This document shows positions 8,397-17,319 of a stretch of 64,000 nucleotides of DNA, piece by piece. Within the stretch, counting starts at the first letter, position 1, and each line of letters opens with the position of its first letter. Source of the DNA: an uncultured Saprospiraceae bacterium (GTDB lineage: Bacteria > Bacteroidota > Bacteroidia > Chitinophagales > Saprospiraceae); contig CALFBH010000011.1 of NCBI GenBank assembly GCA_937951615.1, positions 1 through 64,000 on the forward strand. The letters run 5' to 3'. The translations under genes were made by a program, and so were the position numbers. The notes under the pieces are model-generated. The model searched no databases. It was not told the origin of the DNA and saw only the letters and a program-made list of their open reading frames with translations.

Positions 8397-9410
8397 ATGA
8401 AAGTAGCTGAACTAAGAGAAAAACTAGGAAAACTAAAGAAAGAGGAAGTCTTAAAACTCGCTGTCGAGTTTTACAAATTGGTACCAAAAGCCAAAAAAGA
8501 AGATTATGATCTGGATAGTTTAATCAATAATCCAACACAGAAAAAAAGCAAAGCAAAAGGCAAGGCTACCGTATTAAGTTTGTTTGAAATTGAACTGCAG
8601 GTCGAGACTTTCATTGAAAACGCCAAAGAACAGTATTACTTCTCTCCTAACCGTACTGTTCCTAAAAAAGAAAGAGCTACCTGGCGATTTAAGGTCAAAA
8701 AATGGTATAAAGAACTCATCAACACCCAAAGACCAGATGCCGATATAAAAGCACAGGCAGAAATACTTAAAAAACTATACGAACTGCTTTGTGAATCCTG
8801 CGGTTATCAATATTTCACAGCTTATGATACTTTTCAGTCTGTTGGTATCGAGCAATCTGTTTTTTATCGCTCGGTACTCGAATTGATACAGGAAGCAAAA
8901 GGCAAAAGTGAGTTGGTCAATCAGGGCATTGGTTTGATGGTAGATAACTACCTCAACAGATATACGCTGTATTCCACATTGATGATTGAACTGATCAGTT
9001 TTCTGGATATTCCCGATCTAAAGTATCAGGGTATTGATAAAGCAAAGCTCATGATTGGAGAAAACAACTTTATTCCAGCATCGAAAAAAGAGCGGTATTC
9101 TTTTTACTCTAATGATAGATTCAAAAAGAATCGAAAAAATAATAACCTCACACAATTGGTCTTCAGATTATACGCCAGTTTGTTTGAATACGATAAGGCA
9201 ATCATCTTTTATGAAAAAAATTATTACGAGGATAGCAATGAAGTAAAACTGTATGTTCTTATCCGTTTGTTATTCAGTCACAGACAAAAAGACCTTATTC
9301 TGAAAGAAATGGAAAAAGCCATAGCTGATAATATCAAACCCAGAGAAAATTTATTGAATCTTGTAAAGGAAATCAAGCAGACTGGCCAACTCCCTGAATA
9401 TATGCGCTAA
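8397..9410 (+). CDS. Helical protein of unknown function (337 aa)
   Basis: I do not recognise a family. No signal peptide or membrane helix, so probably cytoplasmic. Residues 1-50 form a Lys-rich helical start (VAELREKLGKLKKEEVLKLA, then KKEDYDLDSLINNP), reminiscent of SAP-type DNA-binding helices, though this is weak. A basic linker (KKSKAKGKAT) follows, and the rest is predicted helical, resembling helical-repeat scaffolds (TFIENAKEQYYF, LMVDNYLNRYTLYSTL, VKLYVLIRLLFSHRQ). Monocistronic by appearance, with its own -7 box upstream and a hairpin terminator 25 bp downstream. A role in nucleic-acid binding is possible but unproven. Confidence 0.75.
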   Translation: MKVAELREKLGKLKKEEVLKLAVEFYKLVPKAKKEDYDLDSLINNPTQKKSKAKGKATVLSLFEIELQVETFIENAKEQYYFSPNRTVPKKERATWRFKVKKWYKELINTQRPDADIKAQAEILKKLYELLCESCGYQYFTAYDTFQSVGIEQSVFYRSVLELIQEAKGKSELVNQGIGLMVDNYLNRYTLYSTLMIELISFLDIPDLKYQGIDKAKLMIGENNFIPASKKERYSFYSNDRFKKNRKNNNLTQLVFRLYASLFEYDKAIIFYEKNYYEDSNEVKLYVLIRLLFSHRQKDLILKEMEKAIADNIKPRENLLNLVKEIKQTGQLPEYMR

Positions 9411-9434
9411 AGAAAAGAATGGTCGTCAACAAAA

Positions 9435-9475
9435 AAAGTCACAACACACTATGGCGGCGTTGCGACTTTGTTTGC
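9435..9475 (+). terminator. Hairpin terminator after the 8397 gene
   Basis: Arms AAAGTCACAAC (9435-9445) and GTTGCGACTTT (9459-9469), one mismatch, followed by GTTTGC and more T-rich DNA. It lies 24 bp after the stop codon. Confidence 0.65.
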
Positions 9476-9631
9476 TATTTGTTTTTCAGTTGTTTATACG
9501 GTAATTCCTATAGGAAAGTTTCAAATACCTGAAAATTATTTTTAGTGACAGGTCTCTGATTGGTTTTATGGTTTTAGCATCTTCAGGTAAGTCCATACTG
9601 CCAACCCACCCGCTATCGCGGTTCACGTCGT

Positions 9632-9672
9632 CAGAAGTCCAATGGACTTCTGGTTTTCTTGCAGAAAACTGC
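9632..9672. repeat. Two small hairpins downstream of the DMT transporter
   Basis: Arms CAGAAGTCC and GGACTTCTG (9632-9652) are perfect, and GTTTTC / GAAAAC (9654-9670) make a second hairpin next to it. They lie just past the 3' end of the minus-strand transporter gene and may terminate it. They occupy the start of a short ORF (9486-9683) that I do not accept as a gene. Confidence 0.6.
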
Positions 9673-9679
9673 ACTATGT

Positions 9680-10636
9680 TCATGCCTTTCGGCGAATGGT
9701 TGACTGACTACTAACAAGATAGACACCAATAAAAATCAAAATTCCGGCAAATATTTTGACACTTGACAGGCTATCTTTTCCGGCAAGCAAGGCAATGAGT
9801 GTAGCGAGGAAAGGCTGCAAATAGATGTAGCTACTAGCCACCGAAGCATCCAGGGCTTTGAGGGCGGATACATTGAAAAAATAAGCAAAAAATGTCACGA
9901 ACAACAAGACATAAGCTACTGCCATCCAGATAGCCGGACTGAATGTTGCCCAGTCGATCTGACTGAACTCTCCAATACTAAAAGGCAGCACAAAACACAA
10001 ACCAAAACTGAAGACCCATTTCATAATCGTCATCGGATGGTATTTCTTCATCAAAGATTTCACCAAGACCAGATAAATTCCGTAAGAAGTGGCATTGACC
10101 AAGATGAAAAAGTCGCCGAGTAATTGTCGACTTCCTAGTGTATTGACCGCCGATTTTCCGTAAAGGATAAGAAAAATAGCCCCTGCTGCACCTATGCCGA
10201 TACCCAATATTTTTCTCATGGTAATCCGTTCACCCAGCATCATTGCAGAAACCATCAACACTATAATAGGTGTGACCGTCATGATGAGCGAAGCATTGAT
10301 GGGCGTTGTCCAGTTGAGTCCTTTGAAAAAGGCCATTTGATTGATCGCAATCCCAAATAGTCCACATAAGAACAGTCGTCCTATATCCTGTCGTTCTACT
10401 TTCTCTTTTATAAACAAATGGTGAACCAACTGAAAGAGGATAAAACCCGTTGTTGCCCGCATCAGAATAAAAGCAAAAGGCTCGATATAGTCTGGCATCA
10501 CCACCTTAGCAATCGTATAATTGCCTGCATAAATAAGATTGGCGGCAAAGAGCGCGATATGTGCTAATAATGTTTTGTTCACTTTTTTGTGTTGTGGTGT
10601 TCTCGTAGTCAAGCCTCCTTTGCCTGATTTGCACAT
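9680..10636 (-). CDS. EamA-family (DMT superfamily) transporter
   Basis: Ten predicted membrane helices in two five-helix EamA repeats, typical of the drug/metabolite transporter superfamily. The first helix starts near residue 20 (LLAHIALFAANLIYAGNYTIAK), and repeat one ends with the familiar LGERITMRKILGIGIGAAGAIFL. The second repeat holds ASSYIYLQPFLATLIALLAG, the conserved YxxP segment. Family members export amino acids or metabolites; the substrate cannot be assigned. The first 18 residues are hydrophilic (MCKSGKGGLTTRTPQHKK), and translation could instead start later. The gene is divergent from the TlpA-like gene, with 84 bp between the starts. Confidence 0.85.
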   Translation of the reverse strand: MCKSGKGGLTTRTPQHKKVNKTLLAHIALFAANLIYAGNYTIAKVVMPDYIEPFAFILMRATTGFILFQLVHHLFIKEKVERQDIGRLFLCGLFGIAINQMAFFKGLNWTTPINASLIMTVTPIIVLMVSAMMLGERITMRKILGIGIGAAGAIFLILYGKSAVNTLGSRQLLGDFFILVNATSYGIYLVLVKSLMKKYHPMTIMKWVFSFGLCFVLPFSIGEFSQIDWATFSPAIWMAVAYVLLFVTFFAYFFNVSALKALDASVASSYIYLQPFLATLIALLAGKDSLSSVKIFAGILIFIGVYLVSSQSTIRRKA

Positions 10637-10720
10637 AAGTTTTTAATGCCTATAAATGTAACCTATAATGTGAATGTAGCGTATAAACCAAAAGAACATT
10701 ATATACAAAATACAAATACT

Positions 10721-12145
10721 ATGCGCTTACTCAACATTGTACTGGCCTTACTGATAAGTCACTTGACTTTTGCCCAACAATCAGGAAATACGCAGGTCAA
10801 AGGCACAATTTCCGGGGCAAAATGGAAAAAAATCAACCTGAAAGTTGATCAAAGCCACAAAGGCTATGAGCAGCAAATATACAACGTCCAGCTTAATGAA
10901 AACAATGAGTTCGTATTTGTTATACCATTAGATAAGCCACAAGTTGTTGCTTTAAGTTATGGCGCGAATGGTCATGCCCGTATTTATCTCGAACCCGGAG
11001 ATGATTTGAAAATAGATTGTCAGGCAGCCAATTTTCAGCGGTCTATGTATTTTTCAGGTATTGGCGGCGTCAATAACCAGATGTTCAAATCTTATCATGA
11101 ACGCTACCCGGAAGTCAGTAAATTCAAAACGAAACAATACAAACAAGGAACTTTATATTATGAAATCCCAACGGTGATAGATGCTAAAATGCAGTTGCGC
11201 AGCCCTTACAGTTTTACGTCGGAAATGAAACGCTATAAGCAGGAGCGCGTCAGCATGATTGAATCCTATGCAAGGAGTTTTCCAGATTTATCGCCGATGT
11301 TTGTCAAGCAGATGACAGCCAATGCCACTTACGAATGGGCACACTACATGCTGGTTTATGGCTATGTATTTGGCGAAAAAAAAGCAATAGAACCCGCCTA
11401 TTTCGATTTCATGCATGAAGTGGTCATCAGCGATGACGACCTCATCGGCAATGCAAAATACCGTCGTTATGTGCAGGGCTATATCAATTATCAATTTGAC
11501 AATAGTGGCAAAGAGGACGACCCTTATGTAGGTCAGTACAAAGTGGCAAAAGACATGCTATATGGCGAAACACAGGCTTTTGTGCAGTCAGAGTCGATTA
11601 GACGCGGACTGGATAAAAATGAATTATACGTCATGCTAGATGTCTATCACGATTTTGTTTCCACTACGCAATATGAGGATTATACCAATTCTACGACAGA
11701 CTTATTTTATAAGAAAAATCGCTATGCGGTCGGCAGTCAGGCCCCTGCTTTTACGATGAAGGATATCAATGGCAATCTGGTTTCTTTGCACGATTATGCC
11801 GGCAAAGTAATTTATATAGATTTCTGGGCGACCTGGTGTCGTCCCTGCGTTAGCAAAATAGAAATGACCAAGACGGTACAAAGTCGCCTCGACCGGAGTG
11901 ATGTGGTGTTTATCCATATTTCACTGGAAAAATCGGAAGAGCGTTGGCGGCAGTCTGTGGGTTTTCGGAAATTGGATGGTGTCCATCTATACGCAGAAGG
12001 CGGTATGGATTCAGACATTGTAGCATCTTATAATGTCAAGACAATTCCAGAGTATTTTATTATTGATAAAAATGGTTCTTTCGTCAGAAAGCCAGAACAG
12101 ACTGATGCACTGAGTTTAAAAAGTTTCTTGGAAACAATGGAATAA
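10721..12145 (+). CDS. TlpA-like thioredoxin-fold protein (exported)
   Basis: Exported thiol-disulfide protein of 474 residues. Signal peptide MRLLNIVLALLISHLTFAQ starts at the ATG chosen; the open frame runs 25 codons further upstream without a sensible signal. The N-terminal 100 residues form a beta-rich domain like those preceding thioredoxin domains in Bacteroidota (VKGTISGAKWKKINLKV, YLEPGDDLKID). A helical middle follows. The C-terminal AhpC/TSA-thioredoxin domain starts near 340 (VGSQAPAFTMKDINGN) with the redox pair Cys373-Cys376 (FWATWCRPC) and cis-Pro at about 443 (KTIPEYF). Likely reduces periplasmic disulfides, perhaps in cytochrome maturation or stress. A hairpin terminator lies 90 bp downstream. 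Confidence 0.9.
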   Translation: MRLLNIVLALLISHLTFAQQSGNTQVKGTISGAKWKKINLKVDQSHKGYEQQIYNVQLNENNEFVFVIPLDKPQVVALSYGANGHARIYLEPGDDLKIDCQAANFQRSMYFSGIGGVNNQMFKSYHERYPEVSKFKTKQYKQGTLYYEIPTVIDAKMQLRSPYSFTSEMKRYKQERVSMIESYARSFPDLSPMFVKQMTANATYEWAHYMLVYGYVFGEKKAIEPAYFDFMHEVVISDDDLIGNAKYRRYVQGYINYQFDNSGKEDDPYVGQYKVAKDMLYGETQAFVQSESIRRGLDKNELYVMLDVYHDFVSTTQYEDYTNSTTDLFYKKNRYAVGSQAPAFTMKDINGNLVSLHDYAGKVIYIDFWATWCRPCVSKIEMTKTVQSRLDRSDVVFIHISLEKSEERWRQSVGFRKLDGVHLYAEGGMDSDIVASYNVKTIPEYFIIDKNGSFVRKPEQTDALSLKSFLETME

Positions 12146-12234
12146 CTGGACAGAGTGGGAATTAGGGTATTGGGAAATTAGGCTTAAAGTCACAAATGAC
12201 GGATAAAATATAAATGTTAGGAATGAGAGTTTAT

Positions 12235-12270
12235 AGGGACAGCAGGATTTTTTCCAGTTGTCCCTTTTTC
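12235..12270 (+). terminator. Rho-independent terminator after the TlpA-like gene
   Basis: Arms AGGGACA (12235-12241) and TGTCCCT (12259-12265), partly extended by GCAGG/CCAGT, followed by TTTTC. It lies about 90 bp after the stop. Confidence 0.6.
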
Positions 12271-12282
12271 TTTAAACAGGTT

Positions 12283-12483
12283 CTAAAAGTCATCATCTAT
12301 CAAATGGTCGATAGGCTCTTTAATTGTAGGTTCTTTCGGGTTAGATTTATGCTTTTTTAGTGATTGGCGGACGACTCTACGGCTTACGTCTGATCCTTCT
12401 TTTCGCATTAAATACACAATCTCTTCCTGATTTAAATAAGTCCAGTTTTCATCTTCATTTTCTGGATTTCCTACTATTTGCAA
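12283..12483 (-). pseudogene. Possible transposase fragment (ISAzo13-like HTH piece)
   Basis: A 66-residue frame with NWTYLNQEEIVYLMRKEG followed by DVSRRVVRQSLKKHK. This recalls the helix-turn-helix segment of ISAzo13/Rhodopirellula-type transposases (W-x-L...EI...VS..VVRQLLKKH). The catalytic DDE domain is absent, so if the match is right this is a remnant. It overlaps the last 29 bp of the GrpB-family gene in another frame, suggesting that insertion altered that gene's 3' end. The assignment comes from motif memory only; a small regulatory protein is an alternative. Confidence 0.35.
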
Positions 12484-12997
12484 GGCTGAATTGTCTGCAC
12501 CATTTTAATGCTGCTGTTTCATGATATTTGATGAAAGCATCTTTCCCATCACCATATTTTTCTCTATCGTTATTACATGTTTTAGCAAGACTGGATTTTA
12601 GTATCCCGTATTCTTTAGCAATCTTTTCATGTTCAATCAGATAATCCCTAAAGACTAGATGCCGAATTAAATTGGAATCCCCAGATTGGAAAGCATGAAT
12701 TTGATGTGTTCTATTCTCCCCACCTTTTCTAAAATATCGCCTGCCTGAAATTCCAAATTCTCCCATTGCTTCATAGCCCAATGCCTCTAACACTTCAGTT
12801 TTTGTATCCAGGCCTTCCAGCTTAGTAACGTCAAGCATAATATCTATGATTGGTTTAGCCATTAAACCAGGTACAGCGGTACTGCCTATGTGATAGATAT
12901 TATTCACAATATCACCAAGTATGTATTGCAATTTTTTAGATTCACTTTCAAATTCATTGATCCAAATTGGATTATATTCGACGACTGTTAATAGCAT
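12455..12997 (-). CDS. GrpB family protein (UPF0157, nucleotidyltransferase fold)
   Basis: Protein of 180 residues with the GrpB/UPF0157 hallmarks: IYHIGSTAVPGLMAKPIID at about 38-56 (GS and D pattern of minimal nucleotidyltransferases), YFRKGGENRTHQIHAF near 108-123 and RHLVFRDYL near 132-140. The family is cytoplasmic and its substrate is unclear; some members are fused to CoaE. The C-terminal tail (LKWCRQFSLANSRKSRK) overlaps the possible transposase fragment and may be altered from the ancestral end. It starts at an ATG. Fairly AT-rich. It lies downstream of the ABC transporter gene on the same strand, with 90 bp between, so co-transcription is possible. Confidence 0.87.
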   Translation of the reverse strand: MLLTVVEYNPIWINEFESESKKLQYILGDIVNNIYHIGSTAVPGLMAKPIIDIMLDVTKLEGLDTKTEVLEALGYEAMGEFGISGRRYFRKGGENRTHQIHAFQSGDSNLIRHLVFRDYLIEHEKIAKEYGILKSSLAKTCNNDREKYGDGKDAFIKYHETAALKWCRQFSLANSRKSRK

Positions 12998-13087
12998 GTT
13001 TTATTTTTTTCATGGTAGCGAACTTATGCAGGTCATAAATCCCTGAATTCAATTTACTTCAGTCGAACCGTACGATTAAAATCCCCA

Positions 13088-14899
13088 TTAGCCCACCATC
13101 TCAAACTGCAAACTAGCCAAATTGCTATACGCCCCATTCTCTATCAGCGACAATTCTGTATGTGTGCCTTGCTCTATAATTTTTCCATCATCCAATACAT
13201 AAATACAATCCACATCGCGGATGGTCGCAAGTCGGTGAGCGATGATGATCGAGGTGCGACCTTCCATCAACACATTCAGGGCATCCTGTACCACTTTCTC
13301 CGATTCAGCATCGAGGGAAGAGGTGGCTTCATCTAGCAATAGAATAGATGGATTGCGGAGAATTGCTCGGGCAATGGCAATACGCTGTCGCTGCCCGCCT
13401 GACAATTTTACGCCGCGTTCGCCGACTACTGTTTCTAGCACTTCTGGGAAAATGCTGATGAACTCCCAGGCATTGGCCTGCTTTGCTGCCTCGATCACTT
13501 CTTCTTCACTGGCCTCTGGTTTTCCGTAAAGGATATTTTCACGAATAGTGCCACCAAACAAAATGACTTCCTGCGGAACAATAGCCATATTGCTACGATA
13601 AGTCGCCAAATCATAACTTGTTGCGGGCTGATTATCTATCAAAAGTTGTCCTTCTGTGGGTTCATAAAAACGGAGCAGCAGTCGTACAAGTGTGGATTTT
13701 CCAGAACCACTTGCACCGACAAAGGCGACTTTTTGCCCTTCTTTTATATTCAAATCAATGCCTTTCAGCACTTCTATATCTGTTCGGGTAGGATAAGTGA
13801 AATGGATGTTTTCATACACGATATTTCCATCAAAACGGGTGCTGTCATTCAGCACAACAGGTGTGGCATCTACCTCGGAAGGCTCGCCCAAAATTTCGCG
13901 TACCCGCTCTGTCGCGCCCAATGCCGTGAGGACCTGTTCATAGATACCGCCCAGCGAACCAATCGCACCTGCCACGACCATCGTGTACATCGCAAAAGAG
14001 AGGAAATCGCCAAGTAATAACGTGCCATCCTGTACCATCAACATCCCCATATAGACGACAAAAAACAAAGCACCAAACAGCATTCCGAAAATAATAACAA
14101 TCAAAAAACCACGCGCTTTGGCCAGCTTCATACTGGCAATCACGACTTCGTCCACTATTCCGCTATAGCGTTTTCTTTCAAAAAATTCATTGACAAATGC
14201 CTTCACGATTTGAATGGAATGTAAATTTTCTTCCACGACTACATTACTTTTTGCTAAGGCATCCTGGCGAGTTTTGGAGAGTTTGCGGACACGCTTGCCG
14301 ACAAACATAACCAGCAAAATAATCAGTGGTAGAATAGACAGCATAATCAACGACAGCTTCCAGGACATCAGCCCAATCATAATGATAGAACCAATCAGCG
14401 TGACCGACTGCCGGACAAATTGCGCGAGTGTCAGCGAAAACATACTGGATAAGGTAGAAACATCGTTGGTGATTCGGCTGGTCATTTCGCCTACGCGCCG
14501 CTCATCGTAGTAGGTGATGGGCAAGGTGATGAGTTTTTGAAAGACCATCCCACGCAAATCAGCCATACCTTTTTCACTGACCACCGTAAATAATATGATT
14601 CGGAGATAAGAGATAATCGCCTGCAATAAAGCGATACCGCCAAGTATGAGTCCGAGTTGGTTGAGTGTGAAGGGCCAAGTGGCTTTGCCAGTGGCTACAT
14701 TACCCATTTCGCCGATGAGTTTGGGTACAAATACGAATACGCTTCCGCCCAAAACCAGCAAAACCATTCCACCTATAAAATACCATTTATAGGGTAAAAT
14801 GAAGCGATAAATCTTCAGGGCTTCCCGAAAACTTTCTCTGCTCATTTTGCCTTTTAGCTCCTCGTCTATTGATTCTTGTCTGCCGTGTCTTCCTGCCAT
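13088..14899 (-). CDS. ABC exporter, fused permease-ATPase (MsbA/BmrA type)
   Basis: Half-transporter of 603 residues that would work as a homodimer in the inner membrane. Residues about 25-330 carry the six-helix ABC exporter domain, including YYDERRVGEMTSRITNDVS at the first coupling region. The ATPase shows Walker A GASGSGKST (395-403), Q-loop VPQE, signature LSGGQ (499-503), Walker B ILLLDE (519-524) and switch His555 (IIAHRLAT). This class moves lipids, lipid A or drugs; the substrate is not predictable. An N-terminal basic tail (MAGRHGRQESIDEELKGKMS) precedes helix 1. A good -7 box lies 36 bp upstream of the start. No partner half-transporter is nearby. Confidence 0.92.
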   Translation of the reverse strand: MAGRHGRQESIDEELKGKMSRESFREALKIYRFILPYKWYFIGGMVLLVLGGSVFVFVPKLIGEMGNVATGKATWPFTLNQLGLILGGIALLQAIISYLRIILFTVVSEKGMADLRGMVFQKLITLPITYYDERRVGEMTSRITNDVSTLSSMFSLTLAQFVRQSVTLIGSIIMIGLMSWKLSLIMLSILPLIILLVMFVGKRVRKLSKTRQDALAKSNVVVEENLHSIQIVKAFVNEFFERKRYSGIVDEVVIASMKLAKARGFLIVIIFGMLFGALFFVVYMGMLMVQDGTLLLGDFLSFAMYTMVVAGAIGSLGGIYEQVLTALGATERVREILGEPSEVDATPVVLNDSTRFDGNIVYENIHFTYPTRTDIEVLKGIDLNIKEGQKVAFVGASGSGKSTLVRLLLRFYEPTEGQLLIDNQPATSYDLATYRSNMAIVPQEVILFGGTIRENILYGKPEASEEEVIEAAKQANAWEFISIFPEVLETVVGERGVKLSGGQRQRIAIARAILRNPSILLLDEATSSLDAESEKVVQDALNVLMEGRTSIIIAHRLATIRDVDCIYVLDDGKIIEQGTHTELSLIENGAYSNLASLQFEMVG

Positions 14900-14934
14900 T
14901 TTTTACATTCTTGTGTTGTGGGGTGTTAAACCTG

Positions 14935-14942
14935 CAAAGTTA
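14935..14942 (-). promoter_or_regulatory. -7 box (TAACTTTG) for the ABC exporter gene
   Basis: Minus-strand TAACTTTG matches TAnnTTTG exactly, 36 nt before the ATG. A TTG lies 16 nt further upstream (14961-14959), slightly closer than usual. Confidence 0.5.
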
Positions 14943-15012
14943 CATCATTATAATAACACAATTGCAGGGAAATTGGTTAAGTAGTGATAAAATTCTTATA
15001 TTTAAGGTCTTG

Positions 15013-15174
15013 GACTTTGGACGAAAAGAAGCGAGAAGCGGGAGGCGGGACTATACAGTGTTGATAATCAGCATTTAAGTAGCTTTAGTTAATTTTCTAA
15101 AGAAAAAAATAAAACACTGATTATGAACCGTTTAGCGTCTCGCTTCCAGCCTCTGGCTTCTCGCATCCAAAGTC
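15013..15174. repeat. Long imperfect inverted repeat before the 15219 gene
   Basis: Outer arms GACTTTGGA (15013) and TCCAAAGTC (15166-15174), then GCGAGAAGC (15031) and GCTTCTCGC (15156-15164), and inner arms CAGTGTT (15056) and AACACTG (15113-15119) nest around an AT-rich centre. The right arm creates a false in-frame N-terminal extension (MNRLASRFQPLASRIQSL) to the downstream gene. It is of the same word-like style as other elements in the window. Confidence 0.75.
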
Positions 15175-15218
15175 TAGTAAGGTCGAAAATCACATTTCTA
15201 ACAAAACATGAAACAAAT

Positions 15219-16520
15219 ATGAAAAACGTTATTTTACTATTTACTTTTTTTATGTTCGTCGCTACTACGAGCGATGCTCAATTTGCAGTGACGCTAACGC
15301 TGACAGATGAAAACTCAACACTGACCAATGTCGGTTTTAAAGGTGCCTATGGTGGTTGGGTCACCGAACAGGGCTACGACGATGGCACAAATGGCGATGT
15401 AACTGCTGGAGATTACACACACACGGTTGTGGTGATGGCTGCACAGGGAACTTATGAATGGGGCGCAGTCGATCTGGATGATATGGAAGCCTGGCTCATC
15501 AATGGACCGAACCGCGTATTCACGGTAGACGGTGTGGGTAATGTGACAGGCGAAACCAGCTATACCATTCCGTTAATGGGCGCACCGACTGATGTGATAC
15601 TGACGATAGACGATTCTGCGAATCAATCACTGACAGGTGTAAGTTTTAAAGGTTCTTATAATGGCTGGACCAGTCAGCCAGGAAATGACTCTGGCACGGA
15701 TGGGGATGCAACAGCCGGCGATGGCATCTGGTCACTCACCGTTTCAGCAACGGGCAATGCTTCTTACGAATGGGGTGCAGAGAACACAGGCTGTACCGAT
15801 GCTGCCTGGCTCATTAGCGGCCCAAACCGCATATTCTCCGTCGCACCAGATGGTACCGTGACAGGCGAAACCAGTTATACTATTCCTGCTGCGGGAACAG
15901 CCTATCCCGTGACTTTTCGCGTGGATATGTCGAATGAAATTGTCAGTTCTACCGGTGTTTTTGTGTCGGGCGATTTTCAAGAATGTGCCTGGAATAAACA
16001 GGAAATTCAGATGAGCGAAACATTGCCCGGTATTTATGAAGCGACAACAATGGTACGCCCCGGCGATTACCAATACAAATTTTTTAATGGTGATTGCGGA
16101 GACAATGGTTGTCAGGAAACGGCTGATTTTGAAACACTGGGCTGCGGTGGATCCAATGGAATCGGCGGTTGGAACAGGACGGTAGATTTTATAGGACTCA
16201 ATGGTGCTACAACTCAGCCTGTTTATGTGTATGATGCCTGTATGATTACAACGGTAGGAACGGATGATCTAAATATCTTAGCCTCTTTTCAGGTGTCCCC
16301 AAATCCATTTAAGGGAATGACTAGGATTGAATTCAATCATGAAGCTGGTCTCTACGAATTGAGCATCAGCAATATGATGGGACAAATAGTCAAAGAAATT
16401 CGCAATATTGACAATGGACAAGTTTTGTTGAATGCGAGTGGTTTGACGGCTGGTGTTTATTTTGCAAAATTGAGCAATGCGCAAGGAGAATATGCGGTGG
16501 AGAAAATAGTTGTGTACTGA
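15219..16520 (+). CDS. Secreted protein with starch-binding-like repeats and T9SS sorting domain
   Basis: Protein of 433 residues with signal peptide MKNVILLFTFFMFVATTSDA. Two tandem repeats of about 95 residues follow (roughly 20-120 and 125-225), each with V(G/S)FKG(A/S)Y(G/N)GW, TAGD..., YEWGA, INGPNR or ISGPNR and VTGETSYTIP. They resemble the extended beta-sandwiches that precede SusE/CBM-type carbohydrate binding. A third related domain starts near 230 (VTFRVDMSNE ... VFVSGDFQECAWN ... YQYKFFNGDCGDN), like a CBM20/CBM48 module. The C-terminal 80 residues are a T9SS type A sorting domain (FQVSPNPFKG ... LTAGVYFAKL ... EKIVVY). Carbohydrate binding is inferred from fold resemblance. I start at the ATG before the signal peptide, not the repeat-derived upstream ATG. 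Confidence 0.82.
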   Translation: MKNVILLFTFFMFVATTSDAQFAVTLTLTDENSTLTNVGFKGAYGGWVTEQGYDDGTNGDVTAGDYTHTVVVMAAQGTYEWGAVDLDDMEAWLINGPNRVFTVDGVGNVTGETSYTIPLMGAPTDVILTIDDSANQSLTGVSFKGSYNGWTSQPGNDSGTDGDATAGDGIWSLTVSATGNASYEWGAENTGCTDAAWLISGPNRIFSVAPDGTVTGETSYTIPAAGTAYPVTFRVDMSNEIVSSTGVFVSGDFQECAWNKQEIQMSETLPGIYEATTMVRPGDYQYKFFNGDCGDNGCQETADFETLGCGGSNGIGGWNRTVDFIGLNGATTQPVYVYDACMITTVGTDDLNILASFQVSPNPFKGMTRIEFNHEAGLYELSISNMMGQIVKEIRNIDNGQVLLNASGLTAGVYFAKLSNAQGEYAVEKIVVY

Positions 16521-16862
16521 GTTTCGGGTTTCGGGTTTCGGGTTGCGGGTTTGACGGGTTTCGGGTTGTTGTTAGTTGTTTTTTTGCGTAGCAAAAAACC
16601 ACCAACTCGCAACTCGATCAACTCGCAACTCGATCAACTCGCAACTCGATCAATTCGCAACTCGATCAACTCGCAACTCGATCAACTCGCAACTCGATCA
16701 ACTCGCAACTCGATCAACTCGCAACTCGATCAACTCGCAACTCGATCAACTCGCAACTCGATCAACTCGCAACTCGATCAACTCGCAACTCAATCAACTC
16801 GCAACCCATCAACTCGCAACTCAATCAACTCGCAACCCATCAACTCGCAACTCGATCAGCCC
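16521..16862. repeat. GGGTTTC words, hairpin and 16-bp tandem array (about 16 copies)
   Basis: GGGTTTC-type words (16521-16567) lead to a hairpin with arms TTTTTTGC and GCAAAAAA around GTA (16576-16595). About 16 copies of the 16-bp unit CAACTCGCAACTCGAT follow (16602-16858), with variant units (CAACTCGCAACCCAT) at the right end. The array reads into the end of crtZ. It lies between convergent genes. The long forward ORFs in it are translations of the repeat. Confidence 0.92.
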
Positions 16863-17319
16863 GTTTACCAAAGTATCTTTTACCGACGACTAACAAGCCA
16901 AAAGACTCGCAATCCTCTTTCGTCTGCTTGCTGTGGTGTGCGCCATGCGCCCGCAGGATAGCCCGTGAGTAGGAATTGTCTAGTTTTTTAAACCAATGGA
17001 AACGACGATGAATATATACATCGTGAACCAGGAAATAAGTCAGCCCGTATATCGAAATTCCAACACCGATAAAGAACAGGAAAAACAAGCTTTCAGCATA
17101 GACAGAACCGAGGATATAGCAAGTCGCACTTGGTATGGCGAAGACTAGAAAAAAGCGGTCGTTTTTTTCAAAAAAGCCTGTTTTTTCATGGGGTTTATGG
17201 TGGTCTTCGTGCCAGTTCCACAGCCAGCCGTGCATCAGGTGTTTGTGCGCAAACCAGGCTACAAATTCCATTGCGAGAAAAGCTGCTATTGTTACCAGTG
17301 TATAGAATAGAAAGGTCAT
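16840..17319 (-). CDS. crtZ: Beta-carotene hydroxylase, CrtZ type
   Basis: Membrane di-iron hydroxylase of the fatty-acid hydroxylase superfamily, adding 3-hydroxyl groups to beta-ionone rings (zeaxanthin formation). All His clusters are present: HKHLMH (25-30), HEDHH (37-41), HDVYIHRRFH (about 99-108) and HGAHH (about 125-129). Helices span about 1-20 and 55-95. The length of 159 is normal. The last residues (about ADRVAS) are encoded by the 16-bp repeat array, so the natural C-terminus has been replaced or extended by the repeat. No other carotenoid genes lie in the window. Confidence 0.9.
   Translation of the reverse strand: MTFLFYTLVTIAAFLAMEFVAWFAHKHLMHGWLWNWHEDHHKPHEKTGFFEKNDRFFLVFAIPSATCYILGSVYAESLFFLFFIGVGISIYGLTYFLVHDVYIHRRFHWFKKLDNSYSRAILRAHGAHHSKQTKEDCESFGLLVVGKRYFGKRADRVAS

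Noticed and set aside
9486-9683. 65-codon minus ORF with an ATGA overlap to the DMT transporter
   Set aside because: The overlap looks operon-like, but the frame begins in two small hairpins and has no recognisable protein character. Treated as chance.
15123-15218. N-terminal extension of the starch-binding-like protein
   Set aside because: The 32 codons lie in an inverted repeat; a normal signal peptide starts at 15219.
16602-16858. Possible CRISPR array
   Set aside because: The units are 16 bp head to tail with no unique spacers and no cas genes nearby.
16551-16961. Forward ORFs of 105 and 136 codons
   Set aside because: They translate the 16-bp repeat (TRSTRNSINSQLD units).
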